In this document: positions 55,143 through 63,789 of the stretch, in pieces | Numbering within the stretch: position 1 is the first letter of the stretch | Layout of the letters: the number at the start of each line of letters is the position of its first letter | Assembly: GCA_024239075.1 (NCBI GenBank) | Contig: JANBVI010000005.1 | Span: forward strand, 45,108-109,107 | Direction: 5' to 3' | Length of the DNA: 64,000 bases | Source: Fischerella sp. CENA71 | Lineage (GTDB): Bacteria; Cyanobacteriota; Cyanobacteriia; Cyanobacteriales; Nostocaceae | Position numbers and translations under genes: made by a program | Notes under the pieces: generated by a model | Told to the model about the DNA's origin: nothing | The model's database searches: none | The model's input: the letters and a program-made list of their open reading frames with translations, nothing else

Positions 55143-56978
55143 TTACACAGTAATTTGTGTACCGTCAAACTTGCTAAACGTAAAGCCGTCGAATTTTTCG
55201 TTGTACCCTAGCCTTTCGTCTCTAAGGATACTAATAGCGACTTCTTCTCCTATAGCCAAAGCCGCTGAACCATCCGAACGCCAATGGATACCGCCACTGC
55301 TACGACCAATGTAATAGTTAGTTGCTAGCTTGTTCAGCTCACCACCTACTGTCAGAGGTGGGCCACTGTAGGGAATGACTTTGGTTGGGTCATTCGGATC
55401 AGGCTCTACAGGATTAGGAATGATAAACTTTTCGTCAAAAAAGGCTTTCAAAAGTGTTGCTTGCACACCAGCAATAACCCCAGCACCGCCAGGGTAGGAG
55501 GAATGGAAGGGCGCACCTTCAGGATATGCGTGAGGTAATAGATAAGTACCAAAGTTGCTAAAGGTCTGGGCTAAAGCAGTGGAATTCAAGACTTCGGAAT
55601 TAATTGGATAGTCAGTTTTATTGACAAGATTGTTGTAGATTAATCCACCATATGCTTCTGGTCGTAGACGTCGATGTACATAAAACTTTTGCCAGTAGGA
55701 AGCTCTGATGGCTCGTGAGGGAGCCAAGTTGAGTAAAGCTTGAAAATGAGCTGGTGCAAACGTCGCAGCTGAACCTAATTGAGTCTTCGAGTTGATGTAT
55801 GGATTACCTGGATTCAAGGGTGCGTTAATTCCACCACTGAGAATTAATAAGGCTCCAAAGAACAAAGCTCCACCGATATGTGCTAATTCACTTAGATCAC
55901 GAACAGTGAATACGAAACGGCGTGTCGGGTCGTACTTAATGGCCTTGCCAGAACTACCTCCATTCTGGACAGTTAACCATTCGTCGTAATTAGTAAGAAA
56001 GTCATTGTCTTTACTAGCGAGAGCAGTACGAATCAGGGGCGAAATCACCTGGGTGTTGTAAGGAATTTCGCGCAACAGAAACTGTGATATATAAGGGCCA
56101 TCAAGTACTCCCGGTGGAATAACATATTTTGCTGTTCTACCTGAAGGATCACTCTCATCAACATAGATGACACTGCCACGAAACAGAGTTTGAGGAGTGA
56201 CAACACCATTCTGTTTTGGCCCCTGAAATGCTGAAAGATTATTTAGTTCTGCGATCGCTGCTGAGGCATTGGGATCGTCTTCAAACTTGTGAAAAGGTAC
56301 ATCTCGCAGTAGAGCCTGCCAGTAAAGTTCAACTGCCTCTGCGGCTTGTTCTGGACTATCTAGAGTTGGTGGTGGTGGAACTGCTATCTGAGATGCATTG
56401 ATTCCTTCTAGGCTAATTGCCAATGGTCCTTGAGGATTGACTAGCTTCCTTGTCCCACCCAAGATAATATTTTCATAGTCATCAGGATTAAGTGTTGTCA
56501 GTGCTTTAATCAAAGAATCATAAGCTTTGAGATCTACTTCCCCTCGTTGATTATGTGGTAATCCCCTAGTGTCAGTAGCGATTTTGTTTGGGTAGCGTTC
56601 CTCGTCGCCATTAGTTGGATGCGGTGGAATGTCAATTTGCTGATTTGCTTGTGCTGCTTGCACACGTACTCGAAAAGCTTTCTCGCGAAACTGAATGTAG
56701 TTGAACCGTCTAACAGGTTTTTTCCCTTGGGTTATTTCCTGTGCTTGGACAATTTCTCCTCTATTCTTCGAGGAGAAAGACGAACCCATAACTCCTGTGA
56801 CAACGCTGGCAGCTGTAAAGATACCAGCACGACCCAGAAATGAGCGTCTACCAACGCTACCAGCGAATAAACCTCTGCGTCGTCTCCTACCAGTACTAGG
56901 AGATTTAGGATTTGTGGTTTCGCTTGGCACTTGTGTATTTTCTTGAGGAACTTGATCGGAATTGGGATCGGGTTGCAT
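55143..56978 (-). CDS. Vanadium-haloperoxidase-like exported protein, sulfur-free and lacking a catalytic His
   Basis: A 611-aa protein. A twin-arginine signal (GRRSFLGRAGIF, Arg44-Arg45, then a hydrophobic stretch) precedes a vanadium-dependent haloperoxidase (PAP2-fold) domain. Vanadate ligands are recognisable: Lys431 and Arg439 (KFYVHRRLRP), and Arg559 and His565 (GRSSGGIHWRSDG). The acid-base motif P-S/A-G-H reads P-G-G-A (496-499), so the expected His is Ala499. The only Met residues are the initiator and Met64 in the signal, and there is no Cys. The exported form would therefore contain no sulfur. Box B lies about 240 bases upstream. Confidence 0.85.
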   Translation of the reverse strand: MQPDPNSDQVPQENTQVPSETTNPKSPSTGRRRRRGLFAGSVGRRSFLGRAGIFTAASVVTGVMGSSFSSKNRGEIVQAQEITQGKKPVRRFNYIQFREKAFRVRVQAAQANQQIDIPPHPTNGDEERYPNKIATDTRGLPHNQRGEVDLKAYDSLIKALTTLNPDDYENIILGGTRKLVNPQGPLAISLEGINASQIAVPPPPTLDSPEQAAEAVELYWQALLRDVPFHKFEDDPNASAAIAELNNLSAFQGPKQNGVVTPQTLFRGSVIYVDESDPSGRTAKYVIPPGVLDGPYISQFLLREIPYNTQVISPLIRTALASKDNDFLTNYDEWLTVQNGGSSGKAIKYDPTRRFVFTVRDLSELAHIGGALFFGALLILSGGINAPLNPGNPYINSKTQLGSAATFAPAHFQALLNLAPSRAIRASYWQKFYVHRRLRPEAYGGLIYNNLVNKTDYPINSEVLNSTALAQTFSNFGTYLLPHAYPEGAPFHSSYPGGAGVIAGVQATLLKAFFDEKFIIPNPVEPDPNDPTKVIPYSGPPLTVGGELNKLATNYYIGRSSGGIHWRSDGSAALAIGEEVAISILRDERLGYNEKFDGFTFSKFDGTQITV

Positions 56979-57499
56979 AAGATTATTTCTGTTGTTAGGA
57001 AGTAAAGTATGAGAATGTATTACAGGTAACTTATCTACCTGTAGAGATTGAGTACCGCTATATGAGGAGTCATCCTCTAGGAGAGTTCTGATTTAGAAAA
57101 CTAACTCAATACCTGCGTTCAAGTATTGCTAATAAAAACAGCTAAAAAACAGATGCATAAGCTAAGGCTTAGGACGATTTATAATCACCAGGATATTCGT
57201 GCTTAATAAGCAAGTACTAAAAGTCGATAAAATTACCGTATTTTGCTGTCAAAATAGAATTTCTCACAAAAATGTATGAAAAGCAAGAGGGTGTTACTAT
57301 TTGTTCTTTGTATTTTCACCAATTTGGATAACTGGATACGATTTGCGATCGCTAGTCTTGATGTAGTTGTGAGAATAAACTAAGTATGCTAACTTTATGA
57401 ATATCTAAATTTAAGTCTTTCTAATACCATCTCATAGTCAGCGAAATCAGCGAACTTTTGCTCTGCTAGTTTGCTAAAGCTCACTGAAGGACGATACTG
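56979..57499. other. Promoter region of the haloperoxidase-like gene
   Basis: About 520 bases between divergent genes. It contains box B (57214-57245). Nothing else was recognised. Confidence 0.4.
57214..57245 (+). promoter_or_regulatory. Sulfur-region box B upstream of the haloperoxidase-like gene
   Basis: GTACTAAAAGTCGATAAAAT then TACCGTATTTTG. TACTAAAAG and CGATAAA match box A. TACCGTATTTT also occurs at 52229-52239, inside box C. It is about 240 bases before the haloperoxidase-like start. Confidence 0.5.
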
Positions 57500-57775
57500 A
57501 TGCAACCAAGTAATAAAGACTACTCGAAAACCAACAAACTTTTGTTTGGTTTTTTGCAGATTCCACCTGCTTTCAAATCCTCAAATGTTTGTTGTTTTGT
57601 AATCGGAGAAAGTGTCTCTTTTTTTGGTTATTGGATGACTCAAATTGCTCTAATATGGATTGTTTATCAACTCACTAATTCATCTGTATTAGTTGGTGTT
57701 TGTTGTCTTTTTGGAGCATATTATTTTTATCCAAAATTATCAGAAATTAAAAAATATTATATCCGATGTACTTAG
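57500..57775 (+). pseudogene. MFS transporter collapsed by internal deletion
   Basis: The 91-codon frame begins like an MFS exporter (SSNVCCFVIGESVSFFGYWMTQIALIWIVYQLTNSSVLVGV), then jumps to a tail resembling a transporter C-terminus (FGAYYFYPKLSEIKKYYIR). The ten or so middle membrane spans are missing. An in-frame deletion of roughly 1 kb would explain it. The product cannot be a working transporter. Confidence 0.55.
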
Positions 57776-57856
57776 ATATGGGTTTAATTTCAGAAATCAA
57801 ATAAAAGCAATAAACTAACAAATAAAATCCAACAATTAAAAAACAGTAAAAAAATT

Positions 57857-58243
57857 ATGTGGTTGAATTCAATTGCTCATATTCAAGTGACATATCCAGC
57901 CGAAGTAGAAGATGCAGTGCTGTTTTTCTACAGCAAGATATTAGCATTGACTGAAATCAATAAGCCTGAAGCTCTAAAAAATGACAGAGGTGCTTGGTAT
58001 ATTCTGGGAAATATTCAAATTCATCTCAGTACAGAGAAAAACCCAGATAACGCAGCATCTAGACGACATATTTGTTATTTAGTAAATGATTTGCAAGGAT
58101 TCAAACAACATCTGCAAGAATATGGAGTAGAAATAATCTCAGACCGTCTACCAATACCTGGTATCAATCGCTTTTTTCTGCGTGATCCGGCTGGGAATCG
58201 CATAGAAATAGCAGAGTCAATTAAGAATGTAAGTAAACTTTAA
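57857..58243 (+). CDS. VOC-family (glyoxalase-like) protein
   Basis: A 128-aa vicinal-oxygen-chelate protein with the two beta-alpha-beta3 halves: IAHIQVTYPAEVEDAVLFFYSKILAL (about 6-31) and RHICYLVNDLQGFKQHLQEYGVEI...NRFFLRDPAGNRIEIAE. Candidate metal ligands are His8, His70 and Glu at the end of NRIEIAE. Family members include glyoxalases, dioxygenases and fosfomycin-resistance enzymes, and the substrate here is unknown. It contains one Met and one Cys. It sits between two damaged transporter genes. Confidence 0.8.
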   Translation: MWLNSIAHIQVTYPAEVEDAVLFFYSKILALTEINKPEALKNDRGAWYILGNIQIHLSTEKNPDNAASRRHICYLVNDLQGFKQHLQEYGVEIISDRLPIPGINRFFLRDPAGNRIEIAESIKNVSKL

Positions 58244-58298
58244 TATCACATTTGATATTCTGGTAATCTAATATTACGTATACAAAATATTTGTTATT

Positions 58299-59054
58299 TT
58301 GAAAATTCATAGAGGAGGCCAGGCATTGCCACAATTGCAAGTACAACCTCTGGCTTTGTCAGACTCTCAAAAAGCTTGGGTCTTACTCGGTGTCGGACTT
58401 GGGGTGTTCATGTCTACCCTTGATGTGGGTATCATCAATGTTGCTCTACCTTCATTGGTTCAAGCCTTTCATACTGACTTTCCCACAACCCAGTGGGCTG
58501 TATTAAGTTACGCACTGGTCAGTTCTGGTTTGGTTTTGGGAGCAACCCGTCTAGGAGATATGTGGGGCAAGAAATACCTCTATCTAGGGGGACTGATTAT
58601 ATTTTCCTTGAGTTCTCTATTATGTGGTCTTGCACCTAGTATTGAGTGGCTAATTGGTTTTCGCGCACTTCAGGGACTAGGTGCTGTATTCATCTCTGGA
58701 TTAGGTTTAGCAATCATCACAGAAGTCTTCCCCACATCCGAAAGGGGTCGGGCAGTTGGTGTGATTGGTAGTGTAGTATCGTTGGGAATCGCTTTCGGGG
58801 CTTCCGCTGGTGGATTGCTCCTAGACTGGTGGGGCTGGCGTACCATATTCCTGATCAATGTACCGTTAGGAATCATAGCTAGTTTCCTTGTAGTTCGGGT
58901 AGTGCCACCTTCTATACGCATTGGGGGCAAACAGCAATTTGATCCCTTTGGGGCCGTGTTGGCTACATTGACTCTGGGCAGTTTTGGGTTAGGGATGACC
59001 TTGGGACAAAGCCAGGGCTTTGGCAGTGCCAATACAGTGAATCTATCCCACTAA
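58299..59054 (+). pseudogene. DHA2-type MFS transporter truncated by an IS remnant
   Basis: The first half of an EmrB/QacA-type 14-span exporter. The frame (251 codons) contains FMSTLDVGIINVALPSLVQAF (motif with Asp in span 1), RLGDMWGKKYLYLGG (loop 2-3) and RAVGVIGSVVSLGIAFGASAGG (antiporter motif C). It ends abruptly after QSQGFGSA, where normal proteins continue for about 250 residues. The tail ANTVNLSH is probably read from inserted DNA. The first residues are uncertain, and a start near 58323 is possible. Confidence 0.8.
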
Positions 59055-59277
59055 TAGTAGAAATATGATAATCTGCTGTTGATGAAGGTAAGTTGTATTA
59101 GGGTATGGCTGGGCGATTTGAAGGATTAAGCGACCTGGAATGGAAGTTGTTTGAAGATTCAAAGAAAGAGGGTTTATTTCTCTGATGAAGAACATCTAAA
59201 ACCTTAATTTTTATGCAAATTTAACTTTGATTATATTCTATCAGTTGTTTGTGTAATTAATTCTGCTTAGTTACTTA
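59055..59277 (+). mobile_element. Internally deleted IS remnant with 120-bp repeat copy 2
   Basis: An ATG at 59105 opens MAGRFEGLSDLEWKLFED, an N-terminus typical of cyanobacterial IS4/IS5-type transposases. It runs directly into SKKEGLFL-stop, the element's 3' end. The part 59158-59277 is nearly identical to 10064-10183. The whole middle of the transposase is gone. The exact outer ends were not determined. Confidence 0.65.
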
Positions 59278-59291
59278 TAATCTCCGTCGGC

Positions 59292-59459
59292 GAGTATTTG
59301 AAATAGATGAACGAGTGTTTGATACTCGTCGATGAGTGTTTGATACTCGTCGATGAGTGTTTGATACTCGTCAGCGAGTGTTTGATACTCGTCAGCGAGT
59401 GTTTGATACTCGTCGATGAGTCTTTGAACTCCGTCGTCGAGTGTTTGATACTCGTCGTC
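59292..59459. repeat. 21-bp tandem repeat, eight units
   Basis: Units begin GAGTGTTTGATACTCGTC plus three variable bases (GAT, AGC or similar). Starts are at 59292 (degenerate), 59313, 59334, 59355, 59376, 59397, 59418 and 59439, with no spacing variation. Each unit holds a small inverted repeat GAGT...ACTC. The repeat is open in several frames on both strands because 21 is a multiple of 3, so coding is not implied. Confidence 0.9.
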
Positions 59460-59460
59460 C

Positions 59461-59514
59461 TAATTGTCCAATTTTTTACCAAATATCTAACGTGATTTAA
59501 TATCCGCGATCGCT
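59461..59514. repeat. Duplicated chlD 3'-end sequence (copy 1)
   Basis: About 54 bases match 60246-60300, with the last 28 identical (ending in TAATATCCGCGATCGCT). Copy 2 spans the chlD stop. Copy 1 spans the stop of the RelE-like toxin gene. The two copies flank the toxin-antitoxin pair. Confidence 0.85.
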
Positions 59515-59892
59515 TGCTTTAGAACTCTTATTGTCTTCTATCGCACGTTGTTCATACTCAGCAATGATGCTCTTAATATCATCAGCTGCGATATCGGCTT
59601 GTTCTGATTTAGTGTAAATAGTCAGCAGAATAATACCTGTTGCTGTTTTGACGTAATAAATGAGACGATAACCACCACTTTTACCTTTTTGAATATCGCT
59701 ATTTCGGACTCGCAGCTTAAAAACTTCATAACCAATCCCAGATATCTGATCTCCAGGTAATTCTCCCCGTTCAAGTTGTGCGATTACGGGTTGTATGTCA
59801 TTACGAATACTCCGATATTTTTTAGCGAGGGTGCGTAGATTTCGGTTAAACGTTGGTGCGGCTTCAACTTGAATAAATGGTTGCTCAGACAT
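59497..59892 (-). CDS. RelE/ParE-type toxin
   Basis: A 131-aa protein counted from ATG 59892; an earlier start at 59898 adds two residues. It has the RelE/ParE fold: FNRNLRTLAKKYRSIRNDIQPVIAQLERGELPGDQI, then KSGGYRLIYYVKTATGIILLTIYTKSEQADIAADDI. Such toxins cut mRNA at the ribosome or block gyrase. The gene overlaps the upstream antitoxin gene by 8 bases. The last residues (KASDRGY) and stop are encoded by a duplicated copy of the chlD tail, read in another frame, so the native C-terminus was probably replaced. Confidence 0.85.
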   Translation of the reverse strand: MSEQPFIQVEAAPTFNRNLRTLAKKYRSIRNDIQPVIAQLERGELPGDQISGIGYEVFKLRVRNSDIQKGKSGGYRLIYYVKTATGIILLTIYTKSEQADIAADDIKSIIAEYEQRAIEDNKSSKASDRGY

Positions 59893-60130
59893 CCTCAAAC
59901 CCTTCCCAAAGTTGAGCCACAGGAATTGTTTGTCCGGTCATGGCTTCATGCCAAGCTTGGCGAAAATCTTCTAGAATATCTTCTTTAGACTTATCATCTT
60001 CATCAATTTCTGCTGCTTCTGGAAAGAGTACAATGACTTCAACGCGACTGTTCTTATCCGTAATTAAGGGCTGATCTAAAGTAAGTTGCCCATGCTCATC
60101 AATGGTTGCCATAACTTTAATGGCTTTCAT
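59885..60130 (-). CDS. Antitoxin of the RelE-type module
   Basis: An 81-aa acidic protein with a short N-terminal beta region (MKAIKVMATIDEHGQLTLDQPL) like the AbrB/RHH-type N-termini of cyanobacterial antitoxins. It has an acidic middle (EIDEDDKSKEDILEDF) and a toxin-binding-type tail (FRQAWHEAMTGQTIPVAQLWEGFEDV). Antitoxin first, overlapping toxin second, is the classic type II order. Auto-repression of the promoter in 60131-60240 is expected from the family but not shown. Confidence 0.78.
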   Translation of the reverse strand: MKAIKVMATIDEHGQLTLDQPLITDKNSRVEVIVLFPEAAEIDEDDKSKEDILEDFRQAWHEAMTGQTIPVAQLWEGFEDV

Positions 60131-60245
60131 GGGTACTCCAATTGTTTGAGATTACCAATATTAATGTAATTGAATTCGCTCTCTCGTAACTAAAAGAGCG
60201 ATATCTACGACGAACTACGCCTACGCACTTACACAAAAATCAAAC

Positions 60246-60300
60246 TAATTGTCCAACTTTTTTCCCAAATACCTAACGTGATTTAATATCCGCGATCGCT
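60246..60300. repeat. chlD 3'-end sequence (copy 2, native)
   Basis: The native copy of the repeat at 59461. It comprises the last codons of chlD, its stop and about 27 following bases. Confidence 0.85.
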
Positions 60301-62300
60301 CCTTTTGTCATTGCTGCGATCGCTTTATCAGTAGCTTTAGGCAAATGATAATATTTTCCTCCAGCCGTTTTGGCTATTTCTTTGGCAAACCCAGTAGAAA
60401 CAAATTTACTTTCGGTATCAATCACCAATAATTGCATTCCTAAAGCTCGAATTCTCGCAGCAATATCTAACAGTTCGGCTTTAATATCTGGCTTTTCTCC
60501 TGGTTCTTGGGGTTCGCCCAAAGAACGCGATAAGGGAATATTACCCCGACCATCGGTGATCGCTACCAGGACAACTTGACCAATATCTCCACTCATTTGA
60601 GCATTCAATCCCACCCGCACAGCTTGTGTTAAACCGTGTGCTAGTGGTGAACCACCGCCACAAGGTAATCTCTCTAAACGGTTTCTTGCTAAAGCGATCG
60701 AACGTGTCGGTGGTAATAAAACCTCAGCCTCTTCTCCTCGGAAGGGAATCAAAGCTACTTGATCACGATTTTGGTATGCTTCTGTCAAAAGTTGCATTAC
60801 TGCACCTTTAGCAGACTGCATCCGATTCAACGCCATTGAGCCAGAAGCATCGACAATAAATACTACCAACGCCCCAGCTTTACGTGCTAACCGCTTCGAG
60901 CGAATATCGCCTTGTTCAATAAATACCCGCTTTTGTGCATCGCCTCGATGACGAGTGCGTCGTGCTTTTTGATACGGGGCTGCGGCTCGCATTGTGGCAT
61001 CTACAGCAATGCGCCGGACTTTACCTTTGGGCAGCATGGGCTTGATGTAACGTCCCCGGTCTTCGGAGAAGATTAAACTCCGACTTCCAGATTTACCGTG
61101 TCGTTGTGCAATTTGAGCAAAATAAAGCACACTCTGATCTAGAACGACTCCTTCCGGGTCAAAGATAAATTCTTCTGGTATATTAGGCGGTTCTTGTTGT
61201 TCTTCGTTATCTTCCTCTTCCTCCTGTTCTTGTTCTTCGTCGTCAGGTTCTTGTTGATCTTGGGGAGGAGGAGGTGGTGGTGGGGGTTGTTGTTGGTCAG
61301 GTGGGGGTGTTTGGATCTGAGTTGCCCGTGGTACGATGACTAATTCCACCGCTCGACGCAAATCATCGGCGTTGACTTGGGTGCGTCCATCCAACGCTGC
61401 TGAAGCTTTCGCTACTCGCACAGCAAATAATTCCGCCCGATGTCCTTGGACACCACCGCGAATTGCTTCTTCTACCAAGTAGGTAATTTGGTCGTGGGTG
61501 ATGCAGACATCTTTTAACCATTCCCGCGCGAAGATAATTTGAGTTTTGAGGGCGTCGATATCTTCAGTGTATTGCTGGAGAAATTCTTGGGGAGATTGCG
61601 AGTAGGCGATCGCTTGTTCAACTGCTTGCACTCTTTGGTCTAAACCCAAAACACCATCAGCAGAAAGTACAATCGCAATTCTATCGAGTAAATGCTCCCG
61701 CAAAGCTCCTTCTTCGGGGTTATATGTAGCGATAAATAGGGGTTTACAAGGATGCTGGAAACTTATACCTTCCCGCTCAATTTGGTTACGTCCCTCAGAT
61801 AATACTGTTAAAAGTTGGTTGCTAATTTGGTCATCTAACAAATTGATTTCATCGACGTAGAGAACGCCCCGGTTTGCAGCTGCGAGTAGTCCTGGTTGAA
61901 AAATAGTTTGTCCTTGTTTCACCGACTGTTCTACATCCACAGAACCAATGAGTCGGTCTTCTGTTACTCCTAGAGGAATTTGGATGAAAGGTGCAGGAAT
62001 AACTTCGGTTTCTGTTTGTCCACCTTCTTCCACAAAAGAGAGAAGTTTATCATCCCATTCTTCTGGGTGGTTGGGGTCACAGTTGCTGAGTGAACCTTTG
62101 ACAACTTCAATTGGTGGTAATAGAGCGTGAATCGCCCGCGCCATTACAGATTTTGCCGTACCACGACGACCTGCGATCGCTACTCCTCCCAAACCAGGAT
62201 CAACTGCTGCTAAAAGTAGGGCTAGTTTGATTGCTTCTTGACCGACGACAGCAGCCAAGGGAAAGGTGGTAGTTGTAGCAGTTATAGTAGGCGCAGGCAT
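60273..62300 (-). CDS. chlD: Magnesium chelatase subunit D
   Basis: A 675-aa ChlD. With ChlI and ChlH it inserts Mg2+ into protoporphyrin IX, the first committed step of chlorophyll synthesis. The N-terminal AAA+ domain has a Walker-A-like GRRGTAKS and Walker B-like [11 protein letters not shown] Pro-rich then Glu-rich linker lies near 330-370. A C-terminal von Willebrand A domain has the MIDAS motif DASGSM (about 483-488) and TDGRG. Length is standard. Its 3' end was duplicated downstream, next to the toxin-antitoxin pair. Confidence 0.95.
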   Translation of the reverse strand: MPAPTITATTTTFPLAAVVGQEAIKLALLLAAVDPGLGGVAIAGRRGTAKSVMARAIHALLPPIEVVKGSLSNCDPNHPEEWDDKLLSFVEEGGQTETEVIPAPFIQIPLGVTEDRLIGSVDVEQSVKQGQTIFQPGLLAAANRGVLYVDEINLLDDQISNQLLTVLSEGRNQIEREGISFQHPCKPLFIATYNPEEGALREHLLDRIAIVLSADGVLGLDQRVQAVEQAIAYSQSPQEFLQQYTEDIDALKTQIIFAREWLKDVCITHDQITYLVEEAIRGGVQGHRAELFAVRVAKASAALDGRTQVNADDLRRAVELVIVPRATQIQTPPPDQQQPPPPPPPPQDQQEPDDEEQEQEEEEDNEEQQEPPNIPEEFIFDPEGVVLDQSVLYFAQIAQRHGKSGSRSLIFSEDRGRYIKPMLPKGKVRRIAVDATMRAAAPYQKARRTRHRGDAQKRVFIEQGDIRSKRLARKAGALVVFIVDASGSMALNRMQSAKGAVMQLLTEAYQNRDQVALIPFRGEEAEVLLPPTRSIALARNRLERLPCGGGSPLAHGLTQAVRVGLNAQMSGDIGQVVLVAITDGRGNIPLSRSLGEPQEPGEKPDIKAELLDIAARIRALGMQLLVIDTESKFVSTGFAKEIAKTAGGKYYHLPKATDKAIAAMTKGAIADIKSR

Positions 62301-62381
62301 GATTTTTATAATAGTTTGTCTAGGTTTTTAGCTTACCAAATCTGGGACATCTTTGGAAAAAGACGGGATTAGCTTAAAACA

Positions 62382-62435
62382 CTGGTAACGCATTTCACCA
62401 GAGTTGCAGCAGCTTTGTAGATGCATCGTTAGTGC
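62382..62435. repeat. 54-bp direct repeat, left copy
   Basis: Begins CTGGTAACGCATTTCACCAG. It matches 63790-63843 at 52 of 54 positions. The two copies bracket the Rpn-family gene and the 63-bp tandem repeat. Confidence 0.85.
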
Positions 62436-62505
62436 GAATCACAAGTAACAGCAAGATAATTATGGATTCGCTTAGGTTTATTTCCCTAACAATAGTAATG
62501 TCAAG

Positions 62506-62712
62506 GCAGAAGTTGCTACAGGCTGCGCGAAACACGCAAACGTGAAAGTGGATGTTGCTGCAAGGAAAGCAGAAGTTGCTACAGGCTGCGCGAAACACGC
62601 AAACGTGAAAGCGGATGTTGCTGCAAGGAAAGCAGAAGTTGCTACAGGCTGCGCGAAACACGCAAACGTGAAAGCGGATGTTACTGCAAGGAAAGCAGAA
62701 GTTGCTACAGGG
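62506..62712. repeat. 63-bp tandem repeat (three full copies plus partial)
   Basis: Units start at 62506, 62569, 62632 and 62695 (partial), each beginning GCAGAAGTTGCTACAGGCTG and nearly identical. Because 63 is a multiple of 3, the array is open in several frames on both strands. The plus frame gives a 21-residue repeat with AEVATGCAKHANVKADV. It precedes the Rpn-family start by about 50 bases. Confidence 0.9.
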
Positions 62713-62761
62713 AAGGCAGATGGCAATGCAATGACAGGCTTTCTGATACAGTTTACAAAAT

Positions 62762-63754
62762 ATGCAGTTGCTTAAATCAGACAATCAATACAAACAATTC
62801 ATGACCGATGTCAATCAACGTACTGATTTTGATAGTCCGTGGAAAGAAGTCCTAGAAGCTTACTTTCCTCAAGCAATGCAATTCTTTTTTCCTCAGACAG
62901 CAGCATTAATTGACTGGGAACGTCCCTACGAATTTCTCGATAAAGAATTTCAACAAATCGCCCGCGAAGCCGAACAAGGCAAACGATACGCTGATAAATT
63001 AGTTAAAGTTTGGCGCACCCAAGGACAAGAGGTGTGGTTGTTGGTGCATGTCGAAATTCAAGCCAAACCGGAAGAAAACTTTGCAGAAAGGATGTTTAAC
63101 TACAGCTTTCGGATTTTTGACCGCTTCCATCAACCTGCGATTAGCCTAGCAATTTTGTGTGATGCTAACCGTCAATGGCGACCAAACCGCTACAGTTATA
63201 ATTATCCTGATACTCGATTAAACTTTGAATTTGGAACAGTCAAGCTTTTAGACTACGAAAACCGTTGGACAGAACTAGAAACTAGCGAAAATCCTTTTGC
63301 AACTGTAGTGATGGCGCATTTAAAAACACAACAGACACGCCAACAACCCCAGGAACGTAAAACTTGGAAATTTAGCCTGATTCGCCGACTGTATGACTTA
63401 GGCTTGCAAGAGCAGGATATCCGCAACCTCTACCGATTTATCGATTGGGTTATGATATTGCCAAAGGCGTTGGAAACAGAGTTTTGGGAACAGTTCAAAC
63501 AATTTGAGCAGGAGCGTACTATGAGATACGTTACTACAGGTGAGCGCATTGGCTACGAGCGCGGAAAACAAGAAGGCGAGCAGACTCTCATTCTACGACT
63601 ATTACAAAAACGGGTGGGAGAATTATCACCAGAAGTACAACAGCGTATTCAATCTCTAACTCTTTCTCAGTTAGAAGCACTTGGCGAAGCTTTGTTAGAT
63701 TTTACCGCTAGCTCAGATTTGCTGAATTGGTTGCAAGCAAATCAATCAGAGTAG
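62762..63754 (+). CDS. Rpn/DUF4351-family putative nuclease
   Basis: A 330-aa protein of the Rpn (recombination-promoting nuclease / PDDEXK_2 transposase-like) family. The core is DFDSPWKEVLEAYFPQAMQFFFPQTAALIDW, with the nuclease-type strand EVWLLVHVEIQAK (about 96-108). The C-terminal DUF4351 is LLQKRVGELSPEVQQRIQSLTLSQLEALGEALLDF. Such genes are abundant and mobile in cyanobacteria. Here it is bracketed by 54-bp direct repeats and preceded by a 63-bp tandem array, which suggests movement as a cassette. Confidence 0.85.
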   Translation: MQLLKSDNQYKQFMTDVNQRTDFDSPWKEVLEAYFPQAMQFFFPQTAALIDWERPYEFLDKEFQQIAREAEQGKRYADKLVKVWRTQGQEVWLLVHVEIQAKPEENFAERMFNYSFRIFDRFHQPAISLAILCDANRQWRPNRYSYNYPDTRLNFEFGTVKLLDYENRWTELETSENPFATVVMAHLKTQQTRQQPQERKTWKFSLIRRLYDLGLQEQDIRNLYRFIDWVMILPKALETEFWEQFKQFEQERTMRYVTTGERIGYERGKQEGEQTLILRLLQKRVGELSPEVQQRIQSLTLSQLEALGEALLDFTASSDLLNWLQANQSE

Positions 63755-63789
63755 CGAGTTTAACAAGTTTCTAGTTCCCATGTTCCAGC

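Noticed and set aside
59292-59459. 21-bp repeats as a CRISPR array
   Set aside because: Units are contiguous with no unique spacers, and no cas genes are present.
62395-62784. Repeat-encoded minus-strand proteins in the 63-bp array
   Set aside because: Open frames on both strands follow from the 63-bp period; no SD or start is convincing.
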